Source: an uncultured Lachnospiraceae bacterium (GTDB lineage Bacteria; Bacillota; Clostridia; Lachnospirales; Lachnospiraceae). From it: 30,767 bases of DNA. Below the pieces are notes generated by a model. It was not told the origin of the DNA. It ran no database searches and worked only from the letters and a program-made list of their open reading frames with translations. Of this stretch, positions 1-8,301 are shown piece after piece (positions within the stretch are counted from its first letter, which is position 1; each line of letters begins with the position of its first letter). The position numbers and the translations under genes were made by a program. The DNA is taken from positions 1 to 30,767 of the forward strand of contig CAJUIO010000037.1 of NCBI GenBank assembly GCA_910586025.1, given 5' to 3'.

Positions 1-2208
1 TTAATCCGGCCTCGTACCGGAAAAAAGACCTGTGGGCCTGTCGTCCTTTGGCGGATTACGATCATCATCCTCGCTCCCGGCGCTTTCTTCTTTGACAGCT
101 TCTTCCCGGGTATCCGTCTCCTGATCCCTGTCCGGTTCGGTCCGCTTCATGAATTCTCCAAAGGAAATCCCCTCTTTTTCCTCGGGCTTTGCCTCCGGCT
201 CCGTCTTTATCTCCGCCTTCGTCTGCTCTTCCGGCTTTTCCTCAGGCTCCGGAAGTCCCTTTTCCTGACGGTAGATCTTCATAAATTCCTTACCGCTTAT
301 GGTCTCCTTCTCGATCAGGTGCGCCGCCAGCTTATCCATCAGCTCACGGTTTCCGGAGAGAAGCTCCTTTGCCTCATCATAGCAGGCCTTTAAGGTCTCC
401 ATCACCTCCGTGTCCACATCAGCCGCCGTCCTGTCACTGCAGGTAAGCCTTGCGCCGCCGCCCAGATATTCGCTCTCCACAGTAGCAAGCCCCATGAGCC
501 CGAAACGCCTGCTCATTCCAAAGCGCGTCACCATATTGGTTGCGATATTGGTAGCCTGCTCAATGTCGTTTGCCGCTCCCGTTGTCACATTTCCGAAAAT
601 AATCTCCTCCGCCGCACGTCCTCCCAGAAGACTCACAAGGCGGTCATGAAGCTCCGCCTCGGTCTGCAGATACTTCTCCTCCTCGGGCACATGCATCACA
701 TATCCCAGGGCACCCATGGTCCTTGGTACGATCGTGATCTTCTGCACAGGCTCCGAATTCTTCTGAAGAGCGCTGATCAGTGCATGGCCCACCTCATGGT
801 AGGAGACGATCCTTCTCTCCTCCTGACTCATAATGCGGTCCTTCTTTTCTTTTCCCACCAGGACCTGCTCCACTGCGTTGAACAGATCCTTCTGGTTTAC
901 ATATTCTCTTCCATGCTGCACGGCATTGATGGCCGCCTCGTTGATCATGTTTGCCAGGTCGGCTCCCACCGCCCCGCTGGTGGCAAGCGCAATGGCATCC
1001 AGGTCCACGCTGTCATCCAAGTGCACGTCCTTTGCATGTACCCGCAGGATGGCAACCCGTCCCTTCAGATCCGGCTTATCCACGATAATTCTCCTGTCAA
1101 AGCGTCCCGGACGCAGCAGCGCCTTGTCGAGGATCTCCGGACGGTTGGTTGCCCCGAGCACCAGAATTCCCTTGGAGGTGTCAAATCCGTCCATCTCGGA
1201 GAGAAGCTGGTTCAGGGTCTGCTCCCGCTCCTCATTTCCGCCGCCGTATTTGTTATCCCTGCTTCTTCCAATAGCGTCAATCTCATCTATAAAGATAATA
1301 CAGGGCGCATTTTTCGTGGCCTCCTTGAACAGGTCCCTCACCCTGGAAGCGCCCACGCCCACATACAGCTCAATAAAATCGGAACCGGAGAGTGAAAAGA
1401 AGGGAACCTTCGCCTCACCGGCCACAGCCTTTGCCAACAGCGTCTTTCCCGTTCCGGGAGGTCCCACAAGAAGAGCTCCCTTGGGCAGCTTTGCACCGAT
1501 CCTTGAATATTTTCCGGGATTGTGCAGAAAATCCACCACCTCCTGCAGGGATTCCTTGGCCTCGTCCTCGCCGGCCACGTCCTTGAAGGTGATTCCCGTC
1601 TCCTTCTGCACATATACCTTGGCGTTGCTCTTTCCCACGCCCATAGGGCCTCCGCCCTTGGACATCTTCCGGAAAAGGAAGCTCAGAAGCACCCACATCA
1701 GCAGGACCGGAACCACGTATGTCAGAAGGAAGCTGATGATCACGCTGGATCGGTCGGCCACCTGTCCGTTTACAGGCACATTATGCTGAAGAAGACGTCC
1801 GGTCAGCGTGTCGTCCTCCTCGATCTTACCCGTATAATAAGTGACGGAGGGTGCGCCGCCGTACATATAGAACCCCATATTTCCGGCATCCTTCTCGGCT
1901 TTGGGCGAAATGATCACCCTGTCCGCACCGATCTGGACAGCCTCGACCTCCCCCTGCTCCAGCATCCGTATAAACTCGTTGTAGCTGATTTCTCTCTCGG
2001 TCTCCCCGGACATCAGCTTCATGAAGCTGCTCATCATAAGCAGGGTCACAAGCGCCGCCACAAGAAAGAGAATAACGCTTTGTTTCTTGGGATCCCGCCC
2101 GTCACCGGAGCCGCCGCCGTTTCCGTTATTTCCATTTCCATTTCCGCTGCCGCCGGAGCCGCCGTTTCCGGGACCGCCGTCAAATTGATTTAAATTATTA
2201 TCACTCAT
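1..2208 (-). CDS. ftsH: ATP-dependent zinc metalloprotease FtsH
   Basis: Membrane-anchored AAA+ protease that unfolds and degrades membrane and short-lived cytosolic proteins. The 735-residue product shows two membrane segments (about 45-65 and 156-180) flanking an extracytoplasmic domain, then Walker A GPPGTGKT (about 249-256), Walker B IIFIDEID (304-311), the second region of homology ending RPGRFDRR (366-373), and the zinc protease motif HEVGH (471-475). The likely third zinc ligand is Asp548 in AANDIEQAT. FtsH proteins usually have HEAGH; HEVGH still fits HExxH. Two features are unusual: residues 11-37 form a Gly/Asn/Ser low-complexity tract before the first membrane segment, and the last 80 or so residues are a Glu/Lys/Asp-rich tail. 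The start codon directly follows the stop of the DUF1846 gene, so the two are probably co-transcribed. The gene is complete; its stop is at the left edge. Confidence 0.97.
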   Translation of the reverse strand: MSDNNLNQFDGGPGNGGSGGSGNGNGNNGNGGGSGDGRDPKKQSVILFLVAALVTLLMMSSFMKLMSGETEREISYNEFIRMLEQGEVEAVQIGADRVIISPKAEKDAGNMGFYMYGGAPSVTYYTGKIEEDDTLTGRLLQHNVPVNGQVADRSSVIISFLLTYVVPVLLMWVLLSFLFRKMSKGGGPMGVGKSNAKVYVQKETGITFKDVAGEDEAKESLQEVVDFLHNPGKYSRIGAKLPKGALLVGPPGTGKTLLAKAVAGEAKVPFFSLSGSDFIELYVGVGASRVRDLFKEATKNAPCIIFIDEIDAIGRSRDNKYGGGNEEREQTLNQLLSEMDGFDTSKGILVLGATNRPEILDKALLRPGRFDRRIIVDKPDLKGRVAILRVHAKDVHLDDSVDLDAIALATSGAVGADLANMINEAAINAVQHGREYVNQKDLFNAVEQVLVGKEKKDRIMSQEERRIVSYHEVGHALISALQKNSEPVQKITIVPRTMGALGYVMHVPEEEKYLQTEAELHDRLVSLLGGRAAEEIIFGNVTTGAANDIEQATNIATNMVTRFGMSRRFGLMGLATVESEYLGGGARLTCSDRTAADVDTEVMETLKACYDEAKELLSGNRELMDKLAAHLIEKETISGKEFMKIYRQEKGLPEPEEKPEEQTKAEIKTEPEAKPEEKEGISFGEFMKRTEPDRDQETDTREEAVKEESAGSEDDDRNPPKDDRPTGLFSGTRPD

Positions 2209-3681
2209 CTATTTGCTTTTTCCTTTTAATATTGGTTCGCTGGTCAGATCTACACCCAGCTTTTTAAATGTTTTGATATCCACCTCCGAGAGCATCACAG
2301 AAGTATGTACCTGACATCCCTTCAGCCCGGGAAGCTGCTCCAATGCCTTTCTGGCATTCGGGTCGTTCATCGCCGATACCGACAGGGCGATCAGTACCTC
2401 GTCCGTGTGGAGACGCGGATTCTTACCGCCCAGATACCTTGTTTTCAGCTCCTGGATCGGCTCGATCGCCTCAGGCGAGATCAGATGCGTGCCGTGGTCC
2501 ATCCCGCCCAGATGCTTGAGTGCATTCAGGAGGAGAGCCGCCGAGGCACCCAGAAGATCGCTTGTCTTGGAGGTGATCACCTCGCCGTCCGAAAGCTCAA
2601 CAGCCGCCGTGGGCACCAGAAGCCTTTTCTCCCTCTCCCTGGCGGCCACCACCACCTTCCTGTCATCCACAGTGATCTTCGCCTGCTTCATCAGAAGCTC
2701 AATCTTATAGACATCGGTCTCTCTGGCCTTTCCCCTTATCACATCATTCATGGCCGTGTAATAGCGGCGGATAATCTCCATATGGGACGCTTCCCTGCAG
2801 GCCTCGTCGTCTATGATGCAGTTTCCCGCCATATTCACTCCCATGTCCGTGGGAGACTTATACGGATTCTCCCCGTAAATCCCCTCGAAAATAGCATTCA
2901 GCACCGGAAAAATCTCGATATCCCTGTTGTAATTGACCGTGGTTTCCCCATAAGCCTCCAAATGGAAGGGGTCAATCATATTGATATCGTTCAGATCCGC
3001 AGTGGCCGCCTCGTAAGCAAGATTGATAGGATGCTTTAGCGGGATATTCCAGATGGGAAAGGTCTCGTACTTGGCATAGCCCGCCTTGATCCCCCTCTTA
3101 TTATCATGATAAAGCTGAGAAAGACAGGTCGCCATTTTGCCGCTTCCCGGTCCCGGAGCCGTGACCACCACAAGCGGCCTTGTGGTCTCAATGTACTCGT
3201 TTCTTCCATATCCCTCGTCACTGACGATCAGCGGAATATTCGACGGGTAATCCTCTATCACATAATGAAGATATACCTTTACGTTCTTCTTCTCCAGTCT
3301 GTCCTTAAAGTTCACGGCCCGCATCTGGCCCGCATAATGGGTCAGAACCACACTTCCCACATAAAGACCCCGGCTTTCAAATTCATCCATCAGCCTCTGA
3401 ACGTCCTCATCATAGGAGATTCCCAAATCGCCCCGTATCTTATTCTTTTCAATATCCGCCGCATTTATTACGATTATGATCTCCGCCCTGTCCGAGAGCT
3501 TCATCAGCATGCGCAGCTTGCTGTCAGGCTCAAATCCCGGCAGAACTCTGGATGCATGAAAATCATCAAACAGCTTCCCTCCGAATTCAAGATACAGCTT
3601 ATCCCCGAACTTACTGATTCTCTCTTCAATATGCTCCGACTGCATTTTCAAATATTTCTCATTGTCAAATCCAATCCTCAC
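2209..3681 (-). CDS. DUF1846 domain-containing protein
   Basis: A 490-residue cytosolic protein matching the DUF1846 family from its N-terminus (RIGFDNEKYLKMQSEHIEER) and the internal P-loop-like segment APGPGSGKMATCLSQ at about residues 174-188. The family is widespread in Firmicutes and I know of no established reaction for it. The GPGSGK element suggests nucleotide or phosphate binding, which is inference. The start is GTG at 3681, preceded by a weak AGGA site, and the protein begins exactly where family members begin. The stop abuts the ftsH start with no gap, which implies translational coupling and possibly a shared stress or quality-control role. An extended -10 promoter lies upstream. 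Family assignment is confident; function is unknown. Confidence 0.9.
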   Translation of the reverse strand: MRIGFDNEKYLKMQSEHIEERISKFGDKLYLEFGGKLFDDFHASRVLPGFEPDSKLRMLMKLSDRAEIIIVINAADIEKNKIRGDLGISYDEDVQRLMDEFESRGLYVGSVVLTHYAGQMRAVNFKDRLEKKNVKVYLHYVIEDYPSNIPLIVSDEGYGRNEYIETTRPLVVVTAPGPGSGKMATCLSQLYHDNKRGIKAGYAKYETFPIWNIPLKHPINLAYEAATADLNDINMIDPFHLEAYGETTVNYNRDIEIFPVLNAIFEGIYGENPYKSPTDMGVNMAGNCIIDDEACREASHMEIIRRYYTAMNDVIRGKARETDVYKIELLMKQAKITVDDRKVVVAAREREKRLLVPTAAVELSDGEVITSKTSDLLGASAALLLNALKHLGGMDHGTHLISPEAIEPIQELKTRYLGGKNPRLHTDEVLIALSVSAMNDPNARKALEQLPGLKGCQVHTSVMLSEVDIKTFKKLGVDLTSEPILKGKSK

Positions 3682-3750
3682 TGTCCTACCCCACTGCTTT
3701 TCTCTGTATTATCCTACAGTATTTTATCCTTCCTGTTTACATACCGTCTT

Positions 3751-3779
3751 ATTGTAGCACAACCTTTTTAATTATTCCA
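3751..3779 (-). promoter_or_regulatory. Putative promoter of the DUF1846-ftsH pair
   Basis: On the - strand an extended -10 TGCTACAAT lies at 3751-3759, with a weak -35 TGGAAT at 3774-3779 and a 17-bp spacer. It is about 70 bp upstream of the GTG start. The poor -35 with a TGn extension is typical of extended -10 promoters. Confidence 0.5.
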
Positions 3780-3821
3780 TAAAAAAGAAATGAATGAGTC
3801 TCAAATTTTTATAAAATATCA

Positions 3822-3850
3822 TTGACACGCCCTGTTTGCAATGCTAAAAT
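3822..3850 (+). promoter_or_regulatory. SigmaA promoter of pyrG
   Basis: A perfect -35 TTGACA at 3822-3827 and -10 TAAAAT at 3845-3850 are separated by 17 bp. Transcription should start near 3855-3858, giving a leader of about 125 nt before the pyrG ATG at 3981. The predicted start shows no run of G. Confidence 0.8.
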
Positions 3851-3864
3851 TCATATGTTAAGCA

Positions 3865-3899
3865 AAGGCGCTGTGAATAAGTTCATAGCGCCTTCTTTT
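3865..3899 (+). terminator. Terminator-like hairpin in the pyrG leader (candidate attenuator)
   Basis: The arms at 3865-3877 and 3882-3894 form a 13-bp stem (AAGGCGCT pairs with AGCGCCTT, then five more pairs including one G-U) closed by a 4-nt TAAG loop and followed by CTTTT. No + strand gene ends upstream, because the neighbour is divergent. The only transcript it could terminate is therefore the one from the pyrG promoter 15 bp before it. That makes attenuation the simplest reading. The U-tract is short, so termination efficiency is uncertain. Confidence 0.6.
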
Positions 3900-3980
3900 A
3901 TGCGCAGACACGTGCGGCACAGGCATGCGGCCCAAACGGGCGCACGGCGAGAACCGATTATTGCGGGAAACGGAGATATT

Positions 3981-5600
3981 ATGAGTGTAAAATACATATT
4001 TGTGACCGGAGGCGTTGTTTCCGGTCTGGGAAAAGGAATCACCGCTGCTTCCCTTGGACGCCTTCTGAAGGCCCGGGGATATAAAGTCACCATGCAGAAA
4101 TTTGATCCCTACATAAACATTGACCCCGGAACCATGAATCCCATCCAGCACGGAGAGGTATTCGTCACGGAGGACGGTGCGGAAACAGATCTGGACCTGG
4201 GGCATTATGAAAGATTTATAGACGAAAATCTGGACCGGAATTCCAACGTTACCACCGGCAAGGTCTACTGGTCCGTCCTTCACAAGGAGCGCAGGGGAGA
4301 CTACGGCGGCGGAACGGTCCAGGTAATTCCCCATATCACTGACGAGATCAAAAGCCGTTTTTACCGCCACGAAGCCGGCAAGGATATACGGATCGCCATC
4401 ATAGAGATCGGCGGCACCGCAGGCGACATCGAAAGCCAGCCCTTTCTGGAATCCATCCGCCAGTTCCGGCACGAGGTGGGAAAGGAAAACGCCATCCTCA
4501 TCCACGTGACCCTGATCCCCTACCTGAAAGCCTCACGGGAAATGAAGACCAAGCCCACCCAGGCCAGCGTCAGGGAGCTGCAGAGCATGGGGCTGTGGCC
4601 GGATATCCTTGTGTGCAGGAGCGAATATCCTCTTGACGAGAGCATCAGAGATAAGATCGCGTTATTCTGCAACGTGCCAAAGAGCAGGGTGCTGCAGAAT
4701 CTTGACGTGGAATATCTGTATGAAGCGCCGCTTGCCATGGAGCGGGAGCATCTGGCACAGGCCGCCTGCGGATGTCTGAATCTCCCCTGTCCGGAACCGA
4801 ATCTGTCGGACTGGAGATCCATGGTAGAGGCGTTGAAAACTCCCGAACACGAAGTTACCATAGCCCTTGTGGGCAAATATGTGCAGCTCCGCGATGCCTA
4901 CATCAGCGTTGCCGAGGCACTAAAGCACGGCGGTATCTCCAACCGGGCGGAGGTTCATGTAAAATGGATTGATTCCGAGCTGGTGACTGATGAGAATACG
5001 GAAGAGCTGCTGGGGGATGCGGACGGCATCCTGGTTCCCGGCGGCTTCGGTTCAAGAGGTATTGAGGGCAAAATAAGAGCCATCACATTTGCCAGAACAA
5101 GGCAAATCCCGTTCTTGGGGATTTGTCTGGGAATGCAGCTGGCCATAGTGGAGTTTGCCAGAAACGTGCTGGGATATGAGGATGCCAACAGCTCCGAGCT
5201 CGACCCGGCCACCGCCCATCCGGTAATCGCACTGATGCCTGACCAGAACGGCGTGAAGGACATCGGGGGCACTCTGAGACTGGGCTCCTACCCCTGTATT
5301 CTCGACAAAGCCTCCCGGGCCTGTGAATTATACGGAGCCGAAATGATCTCGGAACGCCACCGGCACCGCTATGAAGTCAACAACGCTTACAGGGACTTAC
5401 TCACGGCACACGGGATGACGCTCTCCGGCCTGTCCCCGGACGGGCGGATTGTGGAGATGTGCGAGCTTAGCGCCCATCCCTTCTTTCTCGCCACCCAGGC
5501 ACATCCGGAGCTGAAGTCAAGGCCGGGCAGGCCTCATCCCCTGTTCAGAGGCTTTATCGCTGCCGCCCTCACAGTCTCGCACTGTCCACGTTCTCTTTAA
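3981..5600 (+). CDS. pyrG: CTP synthase (glutamine-hydrolysing)
   Basis: Converts UTP to CTP using ATP and glutamine-derived ammonia, the last step of pyrimidine nucleotide synthesis. The 539-residue product has the usual family length. The synthetase domain starts with VTGGVVSGLGKGI (about 8-20). The class I glutamine amidotransferase domain carries the nucleophile Cys382 in FLGICLGMQ and the His508/Glu510 pair in QAHPE. The ATG at 3981 was chosen because CGGAG lies 5 nt upstream and the protein begins MSVKYIFVTGG as in the family. The same frame is open back to 3822, but that stretch contains the promoter and the hairpin. A short C-terminal extension (TVSHCPRSL) overlaps the 3' end of fcl on the other strand by 32 bp. 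It has its own promoter and a probable attenuator. Confidence 0.97.
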   Translation: MSVKYIFVTGGVVSGLGKGITAASLGRLLKARGYKVTMQKFDPYINIDPGTMNPIQHGEVFVTEDGAETDLDLGHYERFIDENLDRNSNVTTGKVYWSVLHKERRGDYGGGTVQVIPHITDEIKSRFYRHEAGKDIRIAIIEIGGTAGDIESQPFLESIRQFRHEVGKENAILIHVTLIPYLKASREMKTKPTQASVRELQSMGLWPDILVCRSEYPLDESIRDKIALFCNVPKSRVLQNLDVEYLYEAPLAMEREHLAQAACGCLNLPCPEPNLSDWRSMVEALKTPEHEVTIALVGKYVQLRDAYISVAEALKHGGISNRAEVHVKWIDSELVTDENTEELLGDADGILVPGGFGSRGIEGKIRAITFARTRQIPFLGICLGMQLAIVEFARNVLGYEDANSSELDPATAHPVIALMPDQNGVKDIGGTLRLGSYPCILDKASRACELYGAEMISERHRHRYEVNNAYRDLLTAHGMTLSGLSPDGRIVEMCELSAHPFFLATQAHPELKSRPGRPHPLFRGFIAAALTVSHCPRSL

Positions 5601-6513
5601 ACCATTCATAAGCGAGTTTAACCCCCTCTTCCAGCTCCACCTTATGTGTCCAGCCAAGCCCGTGAAGCTTATCCACATTGGTAAGCTTCCTGGGCGTTCC
5701 GTCCGGCATATCCTGATTCCAGACAATCTCACCCTCAAAGCCCACTGTCTCCTTTACGATCTGAGCCAGCTGCCGGATCGTGACCTCCTTGCCGGTGCCG
5801 ATATTCACATGCTGTTCCCCGCTGTAGTTTTCAAGAAGAAAGACACAGGCATCCGCCATATCATCCACATAAAGGAATTCCCGGAGGGGCGTGCCCGTTC
5901 CCCAGAGCTCCACCGCATGAGCACCCGAAAGCTTCGCCTCATGGAATTTGCGGATCATGGCCGGCATCACATGGGAGCCGGAAAGCTCGTAATTGTCATG
6001 AGGCCCGTACAGATTGGTGGGCATGCAGCTGATAAAATCGTCGCCGTACTGTCTTTTATAAAATTTACACATCTCAAGGCCTGCGATCTTTGCGATAGCG
6101 TAGGCCTCGTTCGTCTCCTCCAGGGGCCCGGTCAGAAGAGCGTCCTCGGGGATCGGCTGCGGTGCCATTCTGGGATAAATACAGGTACTCCCAAGGAACA
6201 GAAGCTTTTTTACCCGGAATCTGTGACAGCACTCAATCACGTTGCACTGTATCTGCATATTTTCGTAGGCAAACTCCGCAGGAGCCGTGTTGTTCGCATT
6301 GATGCCCCCTACTCTGGCCGCCGCAAGAACCACCGCATCCGGCCTCTCTTTTTCAAAAAACGCTCTCACCGCAGCCTGATCCACAAGATCCAGCTCCCTG
6401 TGTGTGCGCATCACAATATTTTCATAGCCCTTTGCCTGCAGGCTTCTCACAATAGCGCTTCCAACCAGCCCTCTGTGTCCCGCCACGTAAATTTTATCCT
6501 CTTTCTTCAGCAT
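5569..6513 (-). CDS. fcl: GDP-L-fucose synthase
   Basis: NADPH-dependent epimerase/reductase that turns GDP-4-keto-6-deoxy-mannose, the product of Gmd, into GDP-L-fucose. The 314-residue protein is of normal family length. It starts with the Rossmann motif AGHRGLVGSAI (about 11-21) and has Ser109 in LGSTCIYP and the Tyr138-x3-Lys142 pair in YAIAK, the short-chain dehydrogenase catalytic triad. An AGAGGATG ribosome site precedes the ATG at 6513. It is the last gene of a gmd-membrane protein-fcl cluster, 99 nt after the membrane protein gene. Its 3' end overlaps the convergent pyrG by 32 bp, with no terminator visible between them. Confidence 0.96.
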   Translation of the reverse strand: MLKKEDKIYVAGHRGLVGSAIVRSLQAKGYENIVMRTHRELDLVDQAAVRAFFEKERPDAVVLAAARVGGINANNTAPAEFAYENMQIQCNVIECCHRFRVKKLLFLGSTCIYPRMAPQPIPEDALLTGPLEETNEAYAIAKIAGLEMCKFYKRQYGDDFISCMPTNLYGPHDNYELSGSHVMPAMIRKFHEAKLSGAHAVELWGTGTPLREFLYVDDMADACVFLLENYSGEQHVNIGTGKEVTIRQLAQIVKETVGFEGEIVWNQDMPDGTPRKLTNVDKLHGLGWTHKVELEEGVKLAYEWFKENVDSARL

Positions 6514-6612
6514 AACATCATCCTCTTTCTTTATTAAATATTTTCAGCTTCCGTACAGACGCCTTAATCCGCCCCCACTGCCCAACCCGTAATATAAACC
6601 GCACAGCCATAA

Positions 6613-8280
6613 TTATTCTGAGTGAATCACATCCTTAAACCCATCCGAAATACTCTCTCCCCTGAAAATATCCCCGGCCTTCACCGGCGATGCGGGAAAA
6701 TCCCTGTAGCCGGTCCGGTCGCCCTCCCTGGGATAGTAAAAGGTGTAACCGCAAAGCTCATAAGGAACCGTCTCAAAATTCTCATAATCCTTTTGAAACA
6801 CGAGATAGTCCGGTACCGCGCTCCGTGCCGTCTCCACGGCAAACGCCCCCAGCTTATAGCAGCCGGCAAGCACGAGCAGAATTCCCAGAATCCGGTAGCG
6901 GTCCGTTCCGGGGCTGATCTTCAGATAGACATAACCCCACACCAGAGTCGGAAACAGCCACAGATACACACAGCCGTACCGGATCAGCGGCGCACTCATT
7001 CCCCAGAAAAGAAAGCTTGCCGCCATGGTTCCCGCCACCAGCAGGAAATCCCCCCGCCCCTCTTCCCTCTTTTTTATCGAAAAAATTCCTATGAGAATCA
7101 ATATCGCGAGACCGGAGAGCGCCAGAAACAGAAACACCTTATTCACAAAATCAAGAGAGGCTGCCCACTGCGGGAACCATTCCGCAACAGGCTCCTCATA
7201 TCTCGTCACATCCGAAAAACCTCTTCCCCACACCTGTATCTCCCTGGAATCGTAATCAGCCATCCCCTTAGGGATTTTAAAATCAAAGGAAAACAGGTCG
7301 ATGAAGGTGAAGGGATACACCAGCCAGCCCGACAAAATCACATTCCGGACAAAGAAGGGGAGCGCCGTAAAAAATCCAAGTCCGAGAAAAAGAGCGATTT
7401 CCTTTCCCTTCTTTTCCCTGATCATCATCACCGCCGGCTTCAGAACCAGAAGCAGGATCAGCGCTCCTGAAAGCTTGACCGTGACGATAAACACAGCAAA
7501 AACACATAAGAGCCCATAGGAAAGCCAGCCTCCCTCCTTCCTTTCCGCAAGATCCAGCCAGCGGATTACCAGGAAAAAGACACTAAGCACCATAAAATAG
7601 TCCGAGGCAGGGGAAACCATCTCGTCAAAAATAATCAGAAGATAATAGACCCCCATGACACGCACCAGGTCAGACAGCCGGGGAGCCCCTGCCCTCCTGC
7701 CGTACAGCCCCTCGGCACATACCACAGCAAGCAGCCAGGCCATGAATCCCGCACAGCCGTGAAAGGACTGCCCGCCAAGGAACGAAAAGCTGTAAAGCGC
7801 AGACAGGCCGAATGCGGCGCTGTTGTAGGCAAGCCTGCTGTGCAGATTTCCAAGCCCGGGCACCACGCCGTACTCTTCGATCCAGCGGATGCTCTGGGCA
7901 TGATACAGCCCCGTGTCATAATGAATAACTCCCGTGGAGGTGCCATATGCGAACAAAAGGAACAGGAAAACCGCCGTCACCGCTCTCCCGGGAGTTATAA
8001 GCGCAGGCAGCTCCCGCAGATGTCCTGCCAGCTCCCTGCGCAGCGCCAGAATACAACCGGCACAGGCGAGCAGAAGGACTGCGTTTGCCAAAAGTCCCAC
8101 CCTGTAAAAAATGCTGAAAAATTGTGAATACACCGTAACTGCCACAATTCCCGCATACAGAAAGCTGCTCTCCCTCTTCACAGCCGAAAAGCCCTTTCCG
8201 CAAATCAGCCGCAGGGCCGAAAAGCCCAGCGTATAACAGGTTATCAGCATATAAATCCATATAAATATTATTGATAACAT
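6613..8280 (-). CDS. Polytopic membrane protein, possibly LIC_10190-like / GT-C-like
   Basis: A 555-residue protein with roughly a dozen hydrophobic segments. The first predicted outside loop carries GVIHYDTGLYHAQSIRWIEE (about 118-137), followed by a conserved-looking GLGNLHSRLAYNSAAFGLSAL segment. An acidic motif in the first extracytoplasmic loop of a polytopic protein resembles GT-C glycosyltransferases. From memory, the HYDTGLYH...GLGNLH pattern fits proteins named LIC_10190 family; that assignment is tentative. It lies 21 nt after gmd and before fcl, so a role in building or exporting a fucosylated surface glycan is a reasonable inference. It could also be a polymerase or flippase-like protein. 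No direct evidence of substrate is visible. Confidence 0.8.
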   Translation of the reverse strand: MLSIIFIWIYMLITCYTLGFSALRLICGKGFSAVKRESSFLYAGIVAVTVYSQFFSIFYRVGLLANAVLLLACAGCILALRRELAGHLRELPALITPGRAVTAVFLFLLFAYGTSTGVIHYDTGLYHAQSIRWIEEYGVVPGLGNLHSRLAYNSAAFGLSALYSFSFLGGQSFHGCAGFMAWLLAVVCAEGLYGRRAGAPRLSDLVRVMGVYYLLIIFDEMVSPASDYFMVLSVFFLVIRWLDLAERKEGGWLSYGLLCVFAVFIVTVKLSGALILLLVLKPAVMMIREKKGKEIALFLGLGFFTALPFFVRNVILSGWLVYPFTFIDLFSFDFKIPKGMADYDSREIQVWGRGFSDVTRYEEPVAEWFPQWAASLDFVNKVFLFLALSGLAILILIGIFSIKKREEGRGDFLLVAGTMAASFLFWGMSAPLIRYGCVYLWLFPTLVWGYVYLKISPGTDRYRILGILLVLAGCYKLGAFAVETARSAVPDYLVFQKDYENFETVPYELCGYTFYYPREGDRTGYRDFPASPVKAGDIFRGESISDGFKDVIHSE

Positions 8281-8301
8281 CGCAAAAGCCTCTAAAACGC
8301 C

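Noticed and set aside
646..2193. Long + strand ORFs opposite ftsH (and similar ones opposite uvrA, uvrB and recD2).
   Set aside because: They are shadows of conserved genes and have no family motifs or ribosome sites.
3855..3980. An in-frame 42-codon N-terminal extension of pyrG from the ATG at 3855.
   Set aside because: It has no ribosome site, overlaps the terminator-like hairpin, and the family start with a good GGAG site is at 3981.
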